The position numbers and the translations under genes are program-made. Below the pieces are notes generated by a model. That model was not told where the DNA came from. It made no database searches and saw only the letters and a program-made list of their open reading frames with translations. Below are positions 1 to 8,776 of a DNA stretch of 64,000 nucleotides, piece by piece (position 1 is the first letter of the stretch; each line of letters starts with the position of its first letter). Source of the DNA: an uncultured Clostridia bacterium (GTDB taxonomy: Bacteria > Bacillota > Clostridia > TANB77 > CAG-508); NCBI GenBank assembly GCA_948676835.1, contig CAPOZU010000009.1, forward strand, positions 18,767 to 82,766. The letters run 5' to 3'.

Positions 1-594
1 AATGTATACCTTGCCAAGAAATATGGTGTAACCCCTGTGGGCACCATGGCTCATGAGTGGATTATGTGCGTTGGTCAGGGTGACCATAAGCACAATCCGG
101 CATATTCTAACTGGTATGCAATGGAGGCATGGGTAAAGGAATACGGCGTACTGAATGGTACAGCCTTGACGGACGCAATCACAACTGATTGTTTCCTTAA
201 AGACTTCCAAAAGACCTATGCCACTCTGTTCAGCGGCGTCCGCCACGACAGCGGTGATCCCTATGAGTGGGGCGAAAAGATGATTGCTCACTACAAGAGC
301 TTAAACATCGATGCAACAACAAAAACCTTGCTGTTCAGCGACAGTCTTGACTTTGAAAGAGCACATAATCTCAATGCGCACTTTGCCGGTCGTGCAAAGG
401 TTGCATTTGGTATCGGCACGTATTTGTCCAATGATACAATGGTGCCTGCTCTTAACATTGTCATGAAAACCACTGCCTGCAATGGGCAAGATGTTGCCAA
501 AATTTCTGACACCCCTGGTAAGGGTATGTGTAAGAATCCGGCATATGTTGACTATCTGCAGAGGAGTATCGATTGGCGCATGACACACGAGTAA
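1..594 (+). CDS. pncB: Nicotinate phosphoribosyltransferase, 3' part only
   Basis: Converts nicotinate plus PRPP to nicotinate mononucleotide in the NAD salvage pathway (cytoplasmic). The gene is open at the window edge: the frame runs from base 1, so the GTG at 37 is internal. About 197 C-terminal residues are present. They include the GTMAHEW stretch and the RHDSGDP motif typical of the family's phosphate-binding barrel half. The stop is TAA at 592-594 and a strong hairpin follows. Base composition is odd: roughly 45-48% G+C by eye, with codons such as CTG, GGC and CGC, whereas the following genes are far more AT-rich. This suggests recent acquisition or a different genomic history. The family call is confident; completeness cannot be judged. 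Confidence 0.93.
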   Translation, partial: NVYLAKKYGVTPVGTMAHEWIMCVGQGDHKHNPAYSNWYAMEAWVKEYGVLNGTALTDAITTDCFLKDFQKTYATLFSGVRHDSGDPYEWGEKMIAHYKSLNIDATTKTLLFSDSLDFERAHNLNAHFAGRAKVAFGIGTYLSNDTMVPALNIVMKTTACNGQDVAKISDTPGKGMCKNPAYVDYLQRSIDWRMTHE

Positions 595-631
595 TCAAGC
601 TAAGAACCAGAATTAAATAAGTTTTAGCACT

Positions 632-668
632 ACTGGCGAGGCTCTTTAAATAGAGCTTCGCCAGTTTT
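632..668 (+). terminator. Rho-independent terminator after the NAPRTase gene
   Basis: A 14-bp stem (632-645 with 652-665, one G-T wobble, six-base loop) is followed by a short T run. It ends the NAPRTase transcript. Its far end touches the stop codon of the convergent comEC gene, so it may also act on that strand. Confidence 0.85.
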
Positions 669-2887
669 CATTTTATATGTTTTTTTATATTGATTTTTCC
701 TTTTCTATTTACAATAATAGATATCTCTCCATTTTGGTCTGTTCTATATGTTTTTATATCTCTTTTTTCAAGCCTTTCTAAAACCTTATCATTAGGGTGT
801 CCAAAACTATTTTTCATTCCTACTCCTATTAAAGCAATCTTTGGATTTACACAATTTAAAAACTCTTCTGTTGATGAAGTTTTTGAACCATGATGCGCAA
901 TTTTTATTATTGTAGATTTTAATTCAGATAAAACTAATTCTTTTTCTGCAATTTCTTCTATATCACCTGTAAATAATATTGAAAAATTATTGTATTTTAT
1001 TTTAAAAACTAAAGAGTTATTATTTAATGTATTCTCAAGAATTAAATTGTTTTTATCTGGCCAGAGAACTTCTAATTCAACACTTTTATCTAATTTTTTC
1101 AAATCCCCTCTTTGTATAGTCTCAATTTTAATATTTTTGTTATTAGCTACTTCCATCAATTTTTCTAACTGATTTGAAATTTTAGGTTGAATTCCAATTA
1201 AAACATTCTCTACATTCATATTTTCTAAAACATATATTAAACCACCAATATGGTCGCTATCTGCATGTGATGCAATCATATAATCTATTCTTTTTATTCC
1301 TCTATCTAACAAATATGGAAATACCACTTTTTCTCCATAATCATATTTATCTGAATTCCCTTCCCCTCCATCAATTAAAATTCTTTTCCCATATGGAGTT
1401 ATTATAAGTGTGCAATCTCCTTGCCCCACATCAACAAAGTAAATTTTTAAATTAAAATCTATTTTACAAACTTGTATAATTAAACATAAAATTATGCTTA
1501 TTATTATTACTTTTTTTAATAATTTATTATTATAAATCTTTAACCTTAATAACTGTAAATAGTTATATCTTTTATATAAAAAAATTCTTAAAATATGAAA
1601 TTTATGATTTCTAAAGTAAACTATAAAACTAAATAGCATAACATAATAAAGGATAATTAAATAAAATCTTGGGGTGGCTACAAAAATTTTTGATAATGGA
1701 AATCTGCCTACTATATTAGCTGTTTTTAAAATAATATAAATCATAGACTTTTCTAAATATGACATAAACTTTGAAATTGGAAAGAATATAAATGAAATAA
1801 ATATACTTATATATCCAATTGCTAATATCTGGCTAATAAAAATTGATGTGATAATATTGGATATAAAAAATGTTAGAGAAAAAGAATTAAATACATATAT
1901 CATTATAGGAAATATAAAAACTTGTGCAGATAAACTCAAAACAAAACCTTTATAACTTTTTTTCTTAAATATTACTCTATCAAAAAAATCATAAGTTAAT
2001 ACAATTCCGATCGTTCCCGCATATGACAGCCACATTCCTACACTAAATATATTGTATGGATTAATTATTATAATAAAAATGAATGATAAAATTAAACTAA
2101 TATAAAAATTATTATTTTTATAAAATAATGAACACAAAATTATAAAAATATGCATAATACATGCTCTCATACAAGATACTGAATTTCCTGTTAAATTTAG
2201 AAATAAAATTAAAAAACATAGTAATAAAGTATTTCTTATTTTTTTACTAATAATAATTTTTTCTAGCATAAAATTAATTCCTACTAAAACAAATGATACA
2301 TGTAAACCAGAAATAGCTAAAATATGTGATATGTTTGCACTTTTAAAATCTTGTATTATATCTTCTGATAACTCACTTTTATTTCCTATTAGTAAACTTT
2401 TTAAAAAAGCACTATAATCATCTTCATATATATTATCTATTTTTCTTTCAAAACAATCTCTTATTTTAAACGAAAAATAATTATAATCTTTTACATGTGA
2501 TTCTTTATTAATTTCATCTGCATATACAATTCCATAAATTTTATTCTGTTTTAAATAATTTCTATAATTAAATCCTTTATAATTTCTACTTACCTCACCT
2601 TTTTGAAAACTTCCATGAACTAAGATTATATCTCCTGGAATTAATTCTTTATCCTTTTTTACATATAAAATCAATTTGGTATTTTTACTGTTTTTTATGG
2701 ATTTATTTTCTATTACTTTTACTACATACTTATTATAATAACCTTTTTCATCTTTTTCGTTTATTATCTTACAATAAAAAGACATTTCTATTTCTTCTGG
2801 ATAAATTTTTTCAAAAGATAAAATAAGAGCTATGTCATAATAACATAGCCCCATTATTAATAATATAATTAACACTTTTATTTTCAA
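668..2887 (-). CDS. comEC: ComEC/Rec2-family DNA-uptake channel protein
   Basis: Predicted inner-membrane channel that carries single-stranded DNA into the cell during natural transformation. The order of parts matches the family: an N-terminal membrane segment and small extracytoplasmic domain, the multi-helix Competence domain (around residues 150-450, with the ISHILAISGLHVS motif), then a C-terminal metallo-beta-lactamase-like domain starting at FVDVGQGD, with LIDGG and the metal motif SHADSDHIGG. Length (about 740 residues) is usual. I place the start at a TTG (2887) because GGAGG lies seven bases upstream; a TTG at 2902 is possible but would put this SD inside the gene. It is third in a run after aspS and the NlpC/P60 gene. 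No other competence genes are visible here, so activity in transformation is inferred. Confidence 0.9.
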   Translation of the reverse strand: MKIKVLIILLIMGLCYYDIALILSFEKIYPEEIEMSFYCKIINEKDEKGYYNKYVVKVIENKSIKNSKNTKLILYVKKDKELIPGDIILVHGSFQKGEVSRNYKGFNYRNYLKQNKIYGIVYADEINKESHVKDYNYFSFKIRDCFERKIDNIYEDDYSAFLKSLLIGNKSELSEDIIQDFKSANISHILAISGLHVSFVLVGINFMLEKIIISKKIRNTLLLCFLILFLNLTGNSVSCMRACIMHIFIILCSLFYKNNNFYISLILSFIFIIIINPYNIFSVGMWLSYAGTIGIVLTYDFFDRVIFKKKSYKGFVLSLSAQVFIFPIMIYVFNSFSLTFFISNIITSIFISQILAIGYISIFISFIFFPISKFMSYLEKSMIYIILKTANIVGRFPLSKIFVATPRFYLIILYYVMLFSFIVYFRNHKFHILRIFLYKRYNYLQLLRLKIYNNKLLKKVIIISIILCLIIQVCKIDFNLKIYFVDVGQGDCTLIITPYGKRILIDGGEGNSDKYDYGEKVVFPYLLDRGIKRIDYMIASHADSDHIGGLIYVLENMNVENVLIGIQPKISNQLEKLMEVANNKNIKIETIQRGDLKKLDKSVELEVLWPDKNNLILENTLNNNSLVFKIKYNNFSILFTGDIEEIAEKELVLSELKSTIIKIAHHGSKTSSTEEFLNCVNPKIALIGVGMKNSFGHPNDKVLERLEKRDIKTYRTDQNGEISIIVNRKGKINIKKHIK

Positions 2888-2920
2888 ATAGCTAACCTCC
2901 AATCGTTAGCCCCCAAGCAA

Positions 2921-4357
2921 TTATTCTAAAACTCTTTTGGCAGAAACAAATCTTTCATTATAATAAGAATTTGTATTTAAATTATCTGTAACAACTCCTC
3001 TTGACGGATTTGCTGCATGTATAAATTCTCCATTTCCAAGGTATACTCCTGTATGACCTATACTTGTTTTACTTTCATTGTAAAATAATATTAAATCACC
3101 AACTTGTAAGTTTTCTCTAGCAACATCTGCCCCAACACTTGTTTGAGATGCAGCTGTACTTCCTAAACTATATCCAAAATTAGAATATACATATCTTGTA
3201 AATCCTGAACAATCAAATCCAGATTCTGGTGTTTTTCCACCAAGAACATAAGAATATCCTAAATATTGTTTTGCATATTCTGCTACTTGAGTTCCATTAT
3301 TGCTACTAGCAAAACTATTGTTTAAAGCTGCATTTGCTTCCCCACTTACAGTTGTTGTATCTTGCTCTAATTGTTCTCTAGATTCTGATAAATTCCTTGA
3401 ACTTACATCATCTTTTTGTATTGTAATTAACCTCTTATTTACATACCCAGAAGCTTTTGAGCTAGTTATTTTATACCACTCTCCATCTTCTGCAACAATT
3501 GTTACTTTATCATCATAATCTAAAAATTCTATTACTTTTGCAGAAGTACTTGCAGATTCTCTTACTTTTGCTGTTTCAACATTTATTTTTCCTGTTTTAT
3601 TTGCTACTGTTTCATTTGATGTTGTATTTGTTTGAGTTTTATTTGTATCAGATGTATTAGTTGTTTTTGTTGTATTTGTTTTATTTTCAGAAACTGTATT
3701 TGAAACTTCATTTTGAGTTCTTTCATTTGTAAAATCTGAGCTGTTAACAGTTTCTGGATTTGATACAACAACTTTTGATCTTGGTATCCATCCTGTAACA
3801 ACACCATCAGTAACTTGAATCCAATTTCCTATCTCTTCTAATATGGTTAATTGTTTTGACGCATCAAATTGTGCTATTACTGTTGAAATAATACTTGGCA
3901 AATTCCTTAATGTTGATGTTGAATTAGTTGTTACCTTTGAAGAATCCTCTGTATTTTGTGAAACTGATGTGTTGGTATTATTTTCATTTGCTTGATTTTT
4001 AACTGCAGTATTTGTTTGATTATTTGAATTTGTATTTGTTTCATTTTTTGAAGTTTGAGTATTAGTTGTATTTGTTTTTACTGATGTATTATTCTTTTTA
4101 TTTGATACAGTTAAGTACTCTTTTTTTACATATCCTGTATTTCCTTCATATTTAACTTTATACCATTCTCCTGCTTCTCCAATAATTTCAACTTCGTCAT
4201 CTTCATAAATATTTGTTATTATATCTGAATCTGTATTATTTTCTTTTCTAAGTCTTGTAGCACTTACATTAACTTTACCTGTATCTGCAAAAGAAGTTCC
4301 TATTAATAAAATACTCACTAAAGAAAATATAAAAAATATTTTTTTAATAAATTTCAT
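2921..4357 (-). CDS. Secreted SH3-domain NlpC/P60 peptidoglycan endopeptidase
   Basis: Probable cell-wall hydrolase cutting peptide stems of peptidoglycan outside the membrane. A signal peptide (residues 1-24, ending SFA-DT) is followed by three bacterial SH3 domains (about 27-85, 140-195 and 255-315). Ser/Thr/Asn-rich linkers separate them. The C-terminal NlpC/P60 domain starts near 365. Its catalytic set is visible: Cys383 in FDCSGF, His435 in GHTGVYLG and the third polar residue His447 in FIHAA. The gene sits 14 bases downstream of aspS and 33 bases upstream of comEC, all on the same strand, so co-transcription is likely. The low-complexity linkers, rich in NTN and TNT, are typical of secreted wall proteins of this phylum. 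Confidence 0.93.
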   Translation of the reverse strand: MKFIKKIFFIFSLVSILLIGTSFADTGKVNVSATRLRKENNTDSDIITNIYEDDEVEIIGEAGEWYKVKYEGNTGYVKKEYLTVSNKKNNTSVKTNTTNTQTSKNETNTNSNNQTNTAVKNQANENNTNTSVSQNTEDSSKVTTNSTSTLRNLPSIISTVIAQFDASKQLTILEEIGNWIQVTDGVVTGWIPRSKVVVSNPETVNSSDFTNERTQNEVSNTVSENKTNTTKTTNTSDTNKTQTNTTSNETVANKTGKINVETAKVRESASTSAKVIEFLDYDDKVTIVAEDGEWYKITSSKASGYVNKRLITIQKDDVSSRNLSESREQLEQDTTTVSGEANAALNNSFASSNNGTQVAEYAKQYLGYSYVLGGKTPESGFDCSGFTRYVYSNFGYSLGSTAASQTSVGADVARENLQVGDLILFYNESKTSIGHTGVYLGNGEFIHAANPSRGVVTDNLNTNSYYNERFVSAKRVLE

Positions 4358-4371
4358 AAAACTACATTCCT

Positions 4372-6135
4372 TTATTCTTCAATATTTTTTAAGTCTAACT
4401 TTATATGTACCTCTTCTAATTGTTTATCAAAAACTTTAGAAGGTGCATTCATTAGTAAATCTCTTGCTTTCTTGTTCTTTGGAAATGCTATAACTTCTCT
4501 AATATTATCTTCTTTTGCAAGAAGCATAACTATTCTATCTATTCCAGGTGCAGCTCCTGCATGTGGTGGAGTTCCATAGCTGAATGCATTAAACAATGCG
4601 CCAAATCTTCCTTTTACATCTTCTACTGTATAACCCGCAATTTCAAATGCTTTTATCATAATATCTTGATCATGATTTCTTACAGCTCCTGATAAAATTT
4701 CATATCCATTACATACAGCATCATATTGATATGCATATATATCTAATGGATCTTTATTTTCTAATGCTTCTAATCCGCCTTGTGGCATTGAAAATGGATT
4801 GTGATTAAAATCTATTGTTCCTTCATCTGATAATTCATACATAGGAAAATCTACTATAAAACAGAATTTATAAACATTTTTTTCTAATAAATCCAATTCA
4901 TTTCCTAATTTTATTCTAACAGCACCCGCAATTTTTACTGCTTTATTATATTCATCTGCTACAAAATATATTGCACTTCCTGGCTTAATATTCATTCTTT
5001 CAAAGATTTTTTCTTTTCTTTCATCATCTATAAATTTGCTGATTCCACCATTTAGATTTCCTTCACTATCTACTTTAACCCAAGCTAATCCTTTGGCTTC
5101 TAGTTCATCAACAGCATATGCAGACATATTATCAAAGAACTTTCTTGGTTTGTCTTCCATATTTTCAGTAACTAAAGCTTTAACTGTTTTATCTTTAAAA
5201 GCGTTAAATTCTGTTCCTTTAAAAATATCTGTTAAATCTGTAATTACTAAAGGATTTCTTAAATCAGGTTTATCTGAACCATACTTTTCCATAGCTTCTT
5301 TAAATGGAATTCTTATAAATGGTCCTTCATCTACTTTCCAGTCTGTATTTGCTTTAAATACTTTTGGTAAAACTGTTTCAATAACATCAAATACATCTTC
5401 TTGAGTAGCAAAACTCATCTCGAAATCTAATTGATAGAATTCTCCTGGTGAACGGTCTGCTCTAGGATCTTCATCTCTAAAGCATGGTGCTATTTGGTAA
5501 TATTTATCAAATCCAGAAACCATCAATAATTGTTTAAATTGTTGTGGTGCTTGTGGAAGCGCATAAAATTCTCCTGGATGCAATCTACTTGGTACAAGAA
5601 AATCTCTAGCCCCTTCTGGTGATGAATTGGCAAGAATTGGTGTTTGAATTTCTGTAAATCCTAGCTCATCCATAGCTGTTCTAAAATCTTTTAGTATTTT
5701 AGAACGTAATAATATATTTTTATGTATATTATCATTTCTTAAATCTAAAAATCTATATTCTAATCTTAAATCTTCTCTAACATTTTGACCTTCAACATTT
5801 ATTTCGAATGGTAAAGAATTTCTACATTTTCCAAGTACTGTAATTTCTTTTGCAACAACTTCTATATCTCCTGTAGGAATCTTATCATTTTTACTAGTTC
5901 TTTCTACAACTGTACCTGTTACTGTTATTGTACATTCTTTTGTTATGTCTTTCATATCGCAATTTATTTCTTCTGAAACAACAACTTGTGTAATTCCTTT
6001 TTCGTCTCTTAAGTCTATAAAAGCCATCTTTCCTAGATTTCTTATTGTTTGTACGAATCCAGCAAGTCTTACCTCTTTGTTTACTTCTGAAATTCGTAAC
6101 TCACCACAATTGTGAGTTTTATATTTGTTAACCAT
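4372..6135 (-). CDS. aspS: Aspartyl-tRNA synthetase, bacterial type
   Basis: Charges tRNA-Asp with aspartate. The start is the ATG at 6135, preceded by GAGGGG; an in-frame ATG at 6171 lies inside the promoter -10 box and cannot be used. The protein (587 residues) has the N-terminal OB-fold anticodon-binding domain and class II motif 2 (CFRDEDPRADR). It also has the bacterial GAD insertion domain and C-terminal motif 3 (GAAPGIDRIVML). Length matches bacterial AspRS. It is the first gene of a likely aspS, NlpC/P60, comEC transcript. I cannot tell from sequence alone whether it is discriminating (Asp only) or also charges tRNA-Asn. Confidence 0.97.
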   Translation of the reverse strand: MVNKYKTHNCGELRISEVNKEVRLAGFVQTIRNLGKMAFIDLRDEKGITQVVVSEEINCDMKDITKECTITVTGTVVERTSKNDKIPTGDIEVVAKEITVLGKCRNSLPFEINVEGQNVREDLRLEYRFLDLRNDNIHKNILLRSKILKDFRTAMDELGFTEIQTPILANSSPEGARDFLVPSRLHPGEFYALPQAPQQFKQLLMVSGFDKYYQIAPCFRDEDPRADRSPGEFYQLDFEMSFATQEDVFDVIETVLPKVFKANTDWKVDEGPFIRIPFKEAMEKYGSDKPDLRNPLVITDLTDIFKGTEFNAFKDKTVKALVTENMEDKPRKFFDNMSAYAVDELEAKGLAWVKVDSEGNLNGGISKFIDDERKEKIFERMNIKPGSAIYFVADEYNKAVKIAGAVRIKLGNELDLLEKNVYKFCFIVDFPMYELSDEGTIDFNHNPFSMPQGGLEALENKDPLDIYAYQYDAVCNGYEILSGAVRNHDQDIMIKAFEIAGYTVEDVKGRFGALFNAFSYGTPPHAGAAPGIDRIVMLLAKEDNIREVIAFPKNKKARDLLMNAPSKVFDKQLEEVHIKLDLKNIEE

Positions 6136-6169
6136 AGTTATCCCCTCTTTTATCTCAAAATGTGGATAC

Positions 6170-6198
6170 ATTATACATTATTTGCTATTTTTTTTCAA
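6170..6198 (-). promoter_or_regulatory. Sigma-A promoter of aspS
   Basis: Read on the minus strand, TTGAAA (6198-6193), a 17-base spacer and a perfect TATAAT (6175-6170). The predicted start of transcription is near 6163, giving a leader of about 28 bases before the ATG at 6135. Confidence 0.8.
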
Positions 6199-6234
6199 TA
6201 TGTTCTGTGCTATAAAATAATAAATTTATCTTTG

Positions 6235-6263
6235 TTGATTTTTTATGTAAATTATGTTAAAAT
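6235..6263 (+). promoter_or_regulatory. Sigma-A promoter of the radical-SAM pair
   Basis: TTGATT at 6235-6240, a 17-base spacer, and an extended -10 (TGTTAAAAT, hexamer 6258-6263). It is divergent from the aspS promoter. The leader before the first radical-SAM ATG is about 110 bases and contains a second Shine-Dalgarno-like AAAGGAGG at 6311-6318 with no ATG, GTG or TTG at the right distance. Confidence 0.75.
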
Positions 6264-6380
6264 GTAACACATTATTAGTATAAAAATATGAAACCTGAAA
6301 AAAATTTTTTAAAGGAGGCGAAATTACAAAACTTACAAACAAACTGTAACTATTAACACTAAACAAACTGGAGGATTATA

Positions 6381-7256
6381 ATGATTAACGAATTATTAGT
6401 TAGGGTTACTTATCGGTGCAACAGGAGATGCAAGTTTTGTTTTAATTACGTTTTTGACGACAAAGTTAAATATGACTCAAACGAAGCAATGGACATTGAA
6501 AAATTAATTGAATTTATCAAAAAACATGGTATCAAAAAAGTCCATTTAAGTGGTGGCGAACCTACAATGTATAAAAATATTTCTGATTTAGTTACAAGAC
6601 TTTCAGAAGTAAGTAAGGTTTCGTACTTCACAAATGGTATGCTTTTTGACAGATTCTCTACAGATGAAATTTCCACAATGGGAATTATGAGAATTAAAGT
6701 TTCTCTCTACAATGAGGAAATTCTTGGAGATGATTCCCACTTTTTGGAAATGTGCAGCAAAATTATGGAAATTAAGAAAAAGAATCCTGCTATTAAATTC
6801 AAAGCATCTTTTATGATTGATACTGATTTCTTTAAAGTAATTGCTTCTAAAAATTATAAAATTGCTTTGGAAGTTTTTGACAACATTAAGTGGCAACCAT
6901 TAACTGTTGGAGAAAATCATTTCTTGTATCCCACCACTGTTGAAGGTATGGATGAAAATTTGAGAAATGAAATCTTCAAAGTCATCAATACTTTTCCTGA
7001 TAATAAAGTAGATGCATATGATGAAGTGCTCGCAGGAAAACTGGCTAAAGCCTGTTATATGGGTAAAAATTATCTTACCATTAATCCTGATATGACAATC
7101 AGTTTGTGCCCTCATCTTAACGAAAAGGCACTTACTATTGACGAATACGAGGAACTTGCAGCAAATTGTGATTCTTTCTTTCCCAATCCTTGCTGTAGAA
7201 CTATGCGTTGTATTTCGCTTCAGGCATTTCTGGAGAAGAAATATGGAGGGAAATAA
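6381..7256 (+). CDS. Radical-SAM enzyme with C-terminal cysteine cluster
   Basis: Predicted [4Fe-4S]/S-adenosylmethionine radical enzyme of unknown substrate. The SAM-cluster motif CxxxCxxC is Cys13, Cys17, Cys20, and the SAM-binding GGEP motif follows. The C-terminal 80 residues hold five further cysteines (ACYMG, SLCPH, NPCC, MRC). They resemble a SPASM/twitch auxiliary iron-sulfur region, which in known families often acts on peptides or proteins. The start ATG at 6381 has GGAGG eight bases upstream. The next gene starts two bases after this stop, so the two are co-translated. Function beyond the superfamily is not known to me. Confidence 0.88.
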   Translation: MINELLVRVTYRCNRRCKFCFNYVFDDKVKYDSNEAMDIEKLIEFIKKHGIKKVHLSGGEPTMYKNISDLVTRLSEVSKVSYFTNGMLFDRFSTDEISTMGIMRIKVSLYNEEILGDDSHFLEMCSKIMEIKKKNPAIKFKASFMIDTDFFKVIASKNYKIALEVFDNIKWQPLTVGENHFLYPTTVEGMDENLRNEIFKVINTFPDNKVDAYDEVLAGKLAKACYMGKNYLTINPDMTISLCPHLNEKALTIDEYEELAANCDSFFPNPCCRTMRCISLQAFLEKKYGGK

Positions 7257-7258
7257 CC

Positions 7259-8071
7259 ATGCTGGTCTATATTATTCCATATGAAGGAGAGTTGTTTAAG
7301 GAAACACGACAGGCATACTTTTTGAAAGCTTTTGGTGAAGAAGTAAAAGAAATGCGGATAATTCCTTTTGGAAAGTGTAATTATTCCTGTCCTTATTGCA
7401 AGAGAAATGGCTATAATAAGCATTCGTGCATTATAGATGGTAGTATTGCTGTAAATGAACCAGTAGTTTTTAATGCAGTTTCAGATGCAATAGATAAAGG
7501 ACAAATTGTTAGACTTTCGGGTGGAGATCCATGCACTTATCCATCTCTTTCTATCAAATTACTCAAATTTGTAAAAAGGCGTAATGGAATTGGAAGTATG
7601 GCTCATAATGGTTCCAGCCCTACTCTAATTAAACATTTAGTTGATAATCATTTATTGGATTCTCTATCTGTTGATTTGAAAGCTGAAACACCAGAAAAGC
7701 TTGCAAAAATTGCTGGAATATCTTCTAGCCAATCAATTATTATGTGGAATAAAACAATTCAAACTCTTAGAGTATTAAAATATGCAACAGATGTTAAAGT
7801 TGACATCAGAACTTGTGTATTTAATGATACCAATTTCGAGGAATTGTTAAAAATTGGAGAAATAATCCAAAAAAATAGCAATGAAAATGTTTTTTGGACA
7901 TTGCGTAAGTATAGCATTGTTGACAATTTTTCTACTGAAACCAAAGATACTGAAAGTATGAAAAAGCTCGCTCAACTGCTATCTTCCCAATTACCCAACT
8001 TAAGAATTGGAATAAGAGTAAAGTGGGATAATGGTGCTTTTTTCTATTATATGAATGGAAAAGAGTGCTAA
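7259..8071 (+). CDS. Second radical-SAM enzyme, NrdG-like core
   Basis: Radical-SAM protein of 270 residues, with CxxxCxxC at Cys40, Cys44 and Cys47 and a SAM-binding GGDPCTYP motif. It has no auxiliary C-terminal cysteine cluster, unlike its upstream partner, so it is closer to activase or small-molecule types. The ATG at 7259 is chosen because GGAGGG lies eight bases upstream; the frame is open further 5' but overlaps the previous gene. The pair shares one promoter and one terminator (8104-8136). Neither partner resembles a family whose substrate I can name, and no ribonucleotide reductase gene is nearby. The shared operon suggests sequential or complex-forming steps in one pathway. Confidence 0.85.
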   Translation: MLVYIIPYEGELFKETRQAYFLKAFGEEVKEMRIIPFGKCNYSCPYCKRNGYNKHSCIIDGSIAVNEPVVFNAVSDAIDKGQIVRLSGGDPCTYPSLSIKLLKFVKRRNGIGSMAHNGSSPTLIKHLVDNHLLDSLSVDLKAETPEKLAKIAGISSSQSIIMWNKTIQTLRVLKYATDVKVDIRTCVFNDTNFEELLKIGEIIQKNSNENVFWTLRKYSIVDNFSTETKDTESMKKLAQLLSSQLPNLRIGIRVKWDNGAFFYYMNGKEC

Positions 8072-8103
8072 ATCCTTAATTCTATTAGTTATTTTTATTT
8101 AAC

Positions 8104-8136
8104 AAAAAAAGCAACCTCAAATGAGGTTGCTTTTTT
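8104..8136. terminator. Bidirectional terminator between radical-SAM pair and upp
   Basis: A perfect 8-bp stem (8111-8118 with 8123-8130) with a four-base loop has an A tract on one side and a T tract on the other. It can end both the plus-strand radical-SAM transcript and the minus-strand upp transcript. Confidence 0.9.
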
Positions 8137-8761
8137 ACTTAGTTCCAAAAATTCTATCTCCAGCATCTCCAAGACCTGGTACTATATATCCTTTTTCATT
8201 TAATTTTTCATCTATTGTTGCACAATAAATATCAACATCTGGATGAACTTTTTGCATTTTTTCTATACCTTCTGGTGCAGCTATAATACATAAAAATTTA
8301 ATTTTCTTAGCACCACTTTCTTTTATCATTGTTATTGCATCAATTCCAGATCCTCCTGTTGCAAGCATAGGGTCTAATATTATTACTTCCCTATTTTGTA
8401 TATCACTAGGTGTTTTATAAAAATATTTTACAGGTCTTAAAGTTTCTTCATTTCTATACATTCCAATATGTCCTATTTTGGCATTAGGCATTGTTTGAAT
8501 TAACCCATCTAACATTCCTGTACCTGCTCTTAATATTGGAACAAATGCATATTTATCCTCATCTAGCATCTTTCCTGTTGTTCTGCAAATTGGTGTTTCT
8601 ATTTCTATGTCTTGAAGTTTTGCATCTTTCATTGCTTCATAGCACAAAACTGAAGATATTTCTCCTATTATTTCTCTAAACTCTTTTGTACCTGTTTCTT
8701 TATTTCTCAAAATTGTTAATTTATGAGAAATTAAAGGATGATTTAATTCTATAACACCCAT
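8135..8761 (-). CDS. upp: Uracil phosphoribosyltransferase
   Basis: Salvages uracil to UMP with PRPP in the cytoplasm. The protein is 208 residues, the usual length. It has the N-terminal NHPLISHKLT signature, the PRPP-binding loop (LDPMLATGGS) and the C-terminal uracil-binding segment ending GLGDAGDRIFGT. AAGGAG precedes the ATG by nine bases. It lies 15 bases downstream of the SUMF1-like gene and ends at the bidirectional terminator. No uracil permease gene is adjacent. Confidence 0.97.
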   Translation of the reverse strand: MGVIELNHPLISHKLTILRNKETGTKEFREIIGEISSVLCYEAMKDAKLQDIEIETPICRTTGKMLDEDKYAFVPILRAGTGMLDGLIQTMPNAKIGHIGMYRNEETLRPVKYFYKTPSDIQNREVIILDPMLATGGSGIDAITMIKESGAKKIKFLCIIAAPEGIEKMQKVHPDVDIYCATIDEKLNEKGYIVPGLGDAGDRIFGTK

Positions 8762-8776
8762 ACACTATTTCTCCTT

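Noticed and set aside
6136..6171. Upstream ATG for aspS at 6171
   Set aside because: It falls within the -10 box of the aspS promoter. The ATG at 6135 has GAGGGG.
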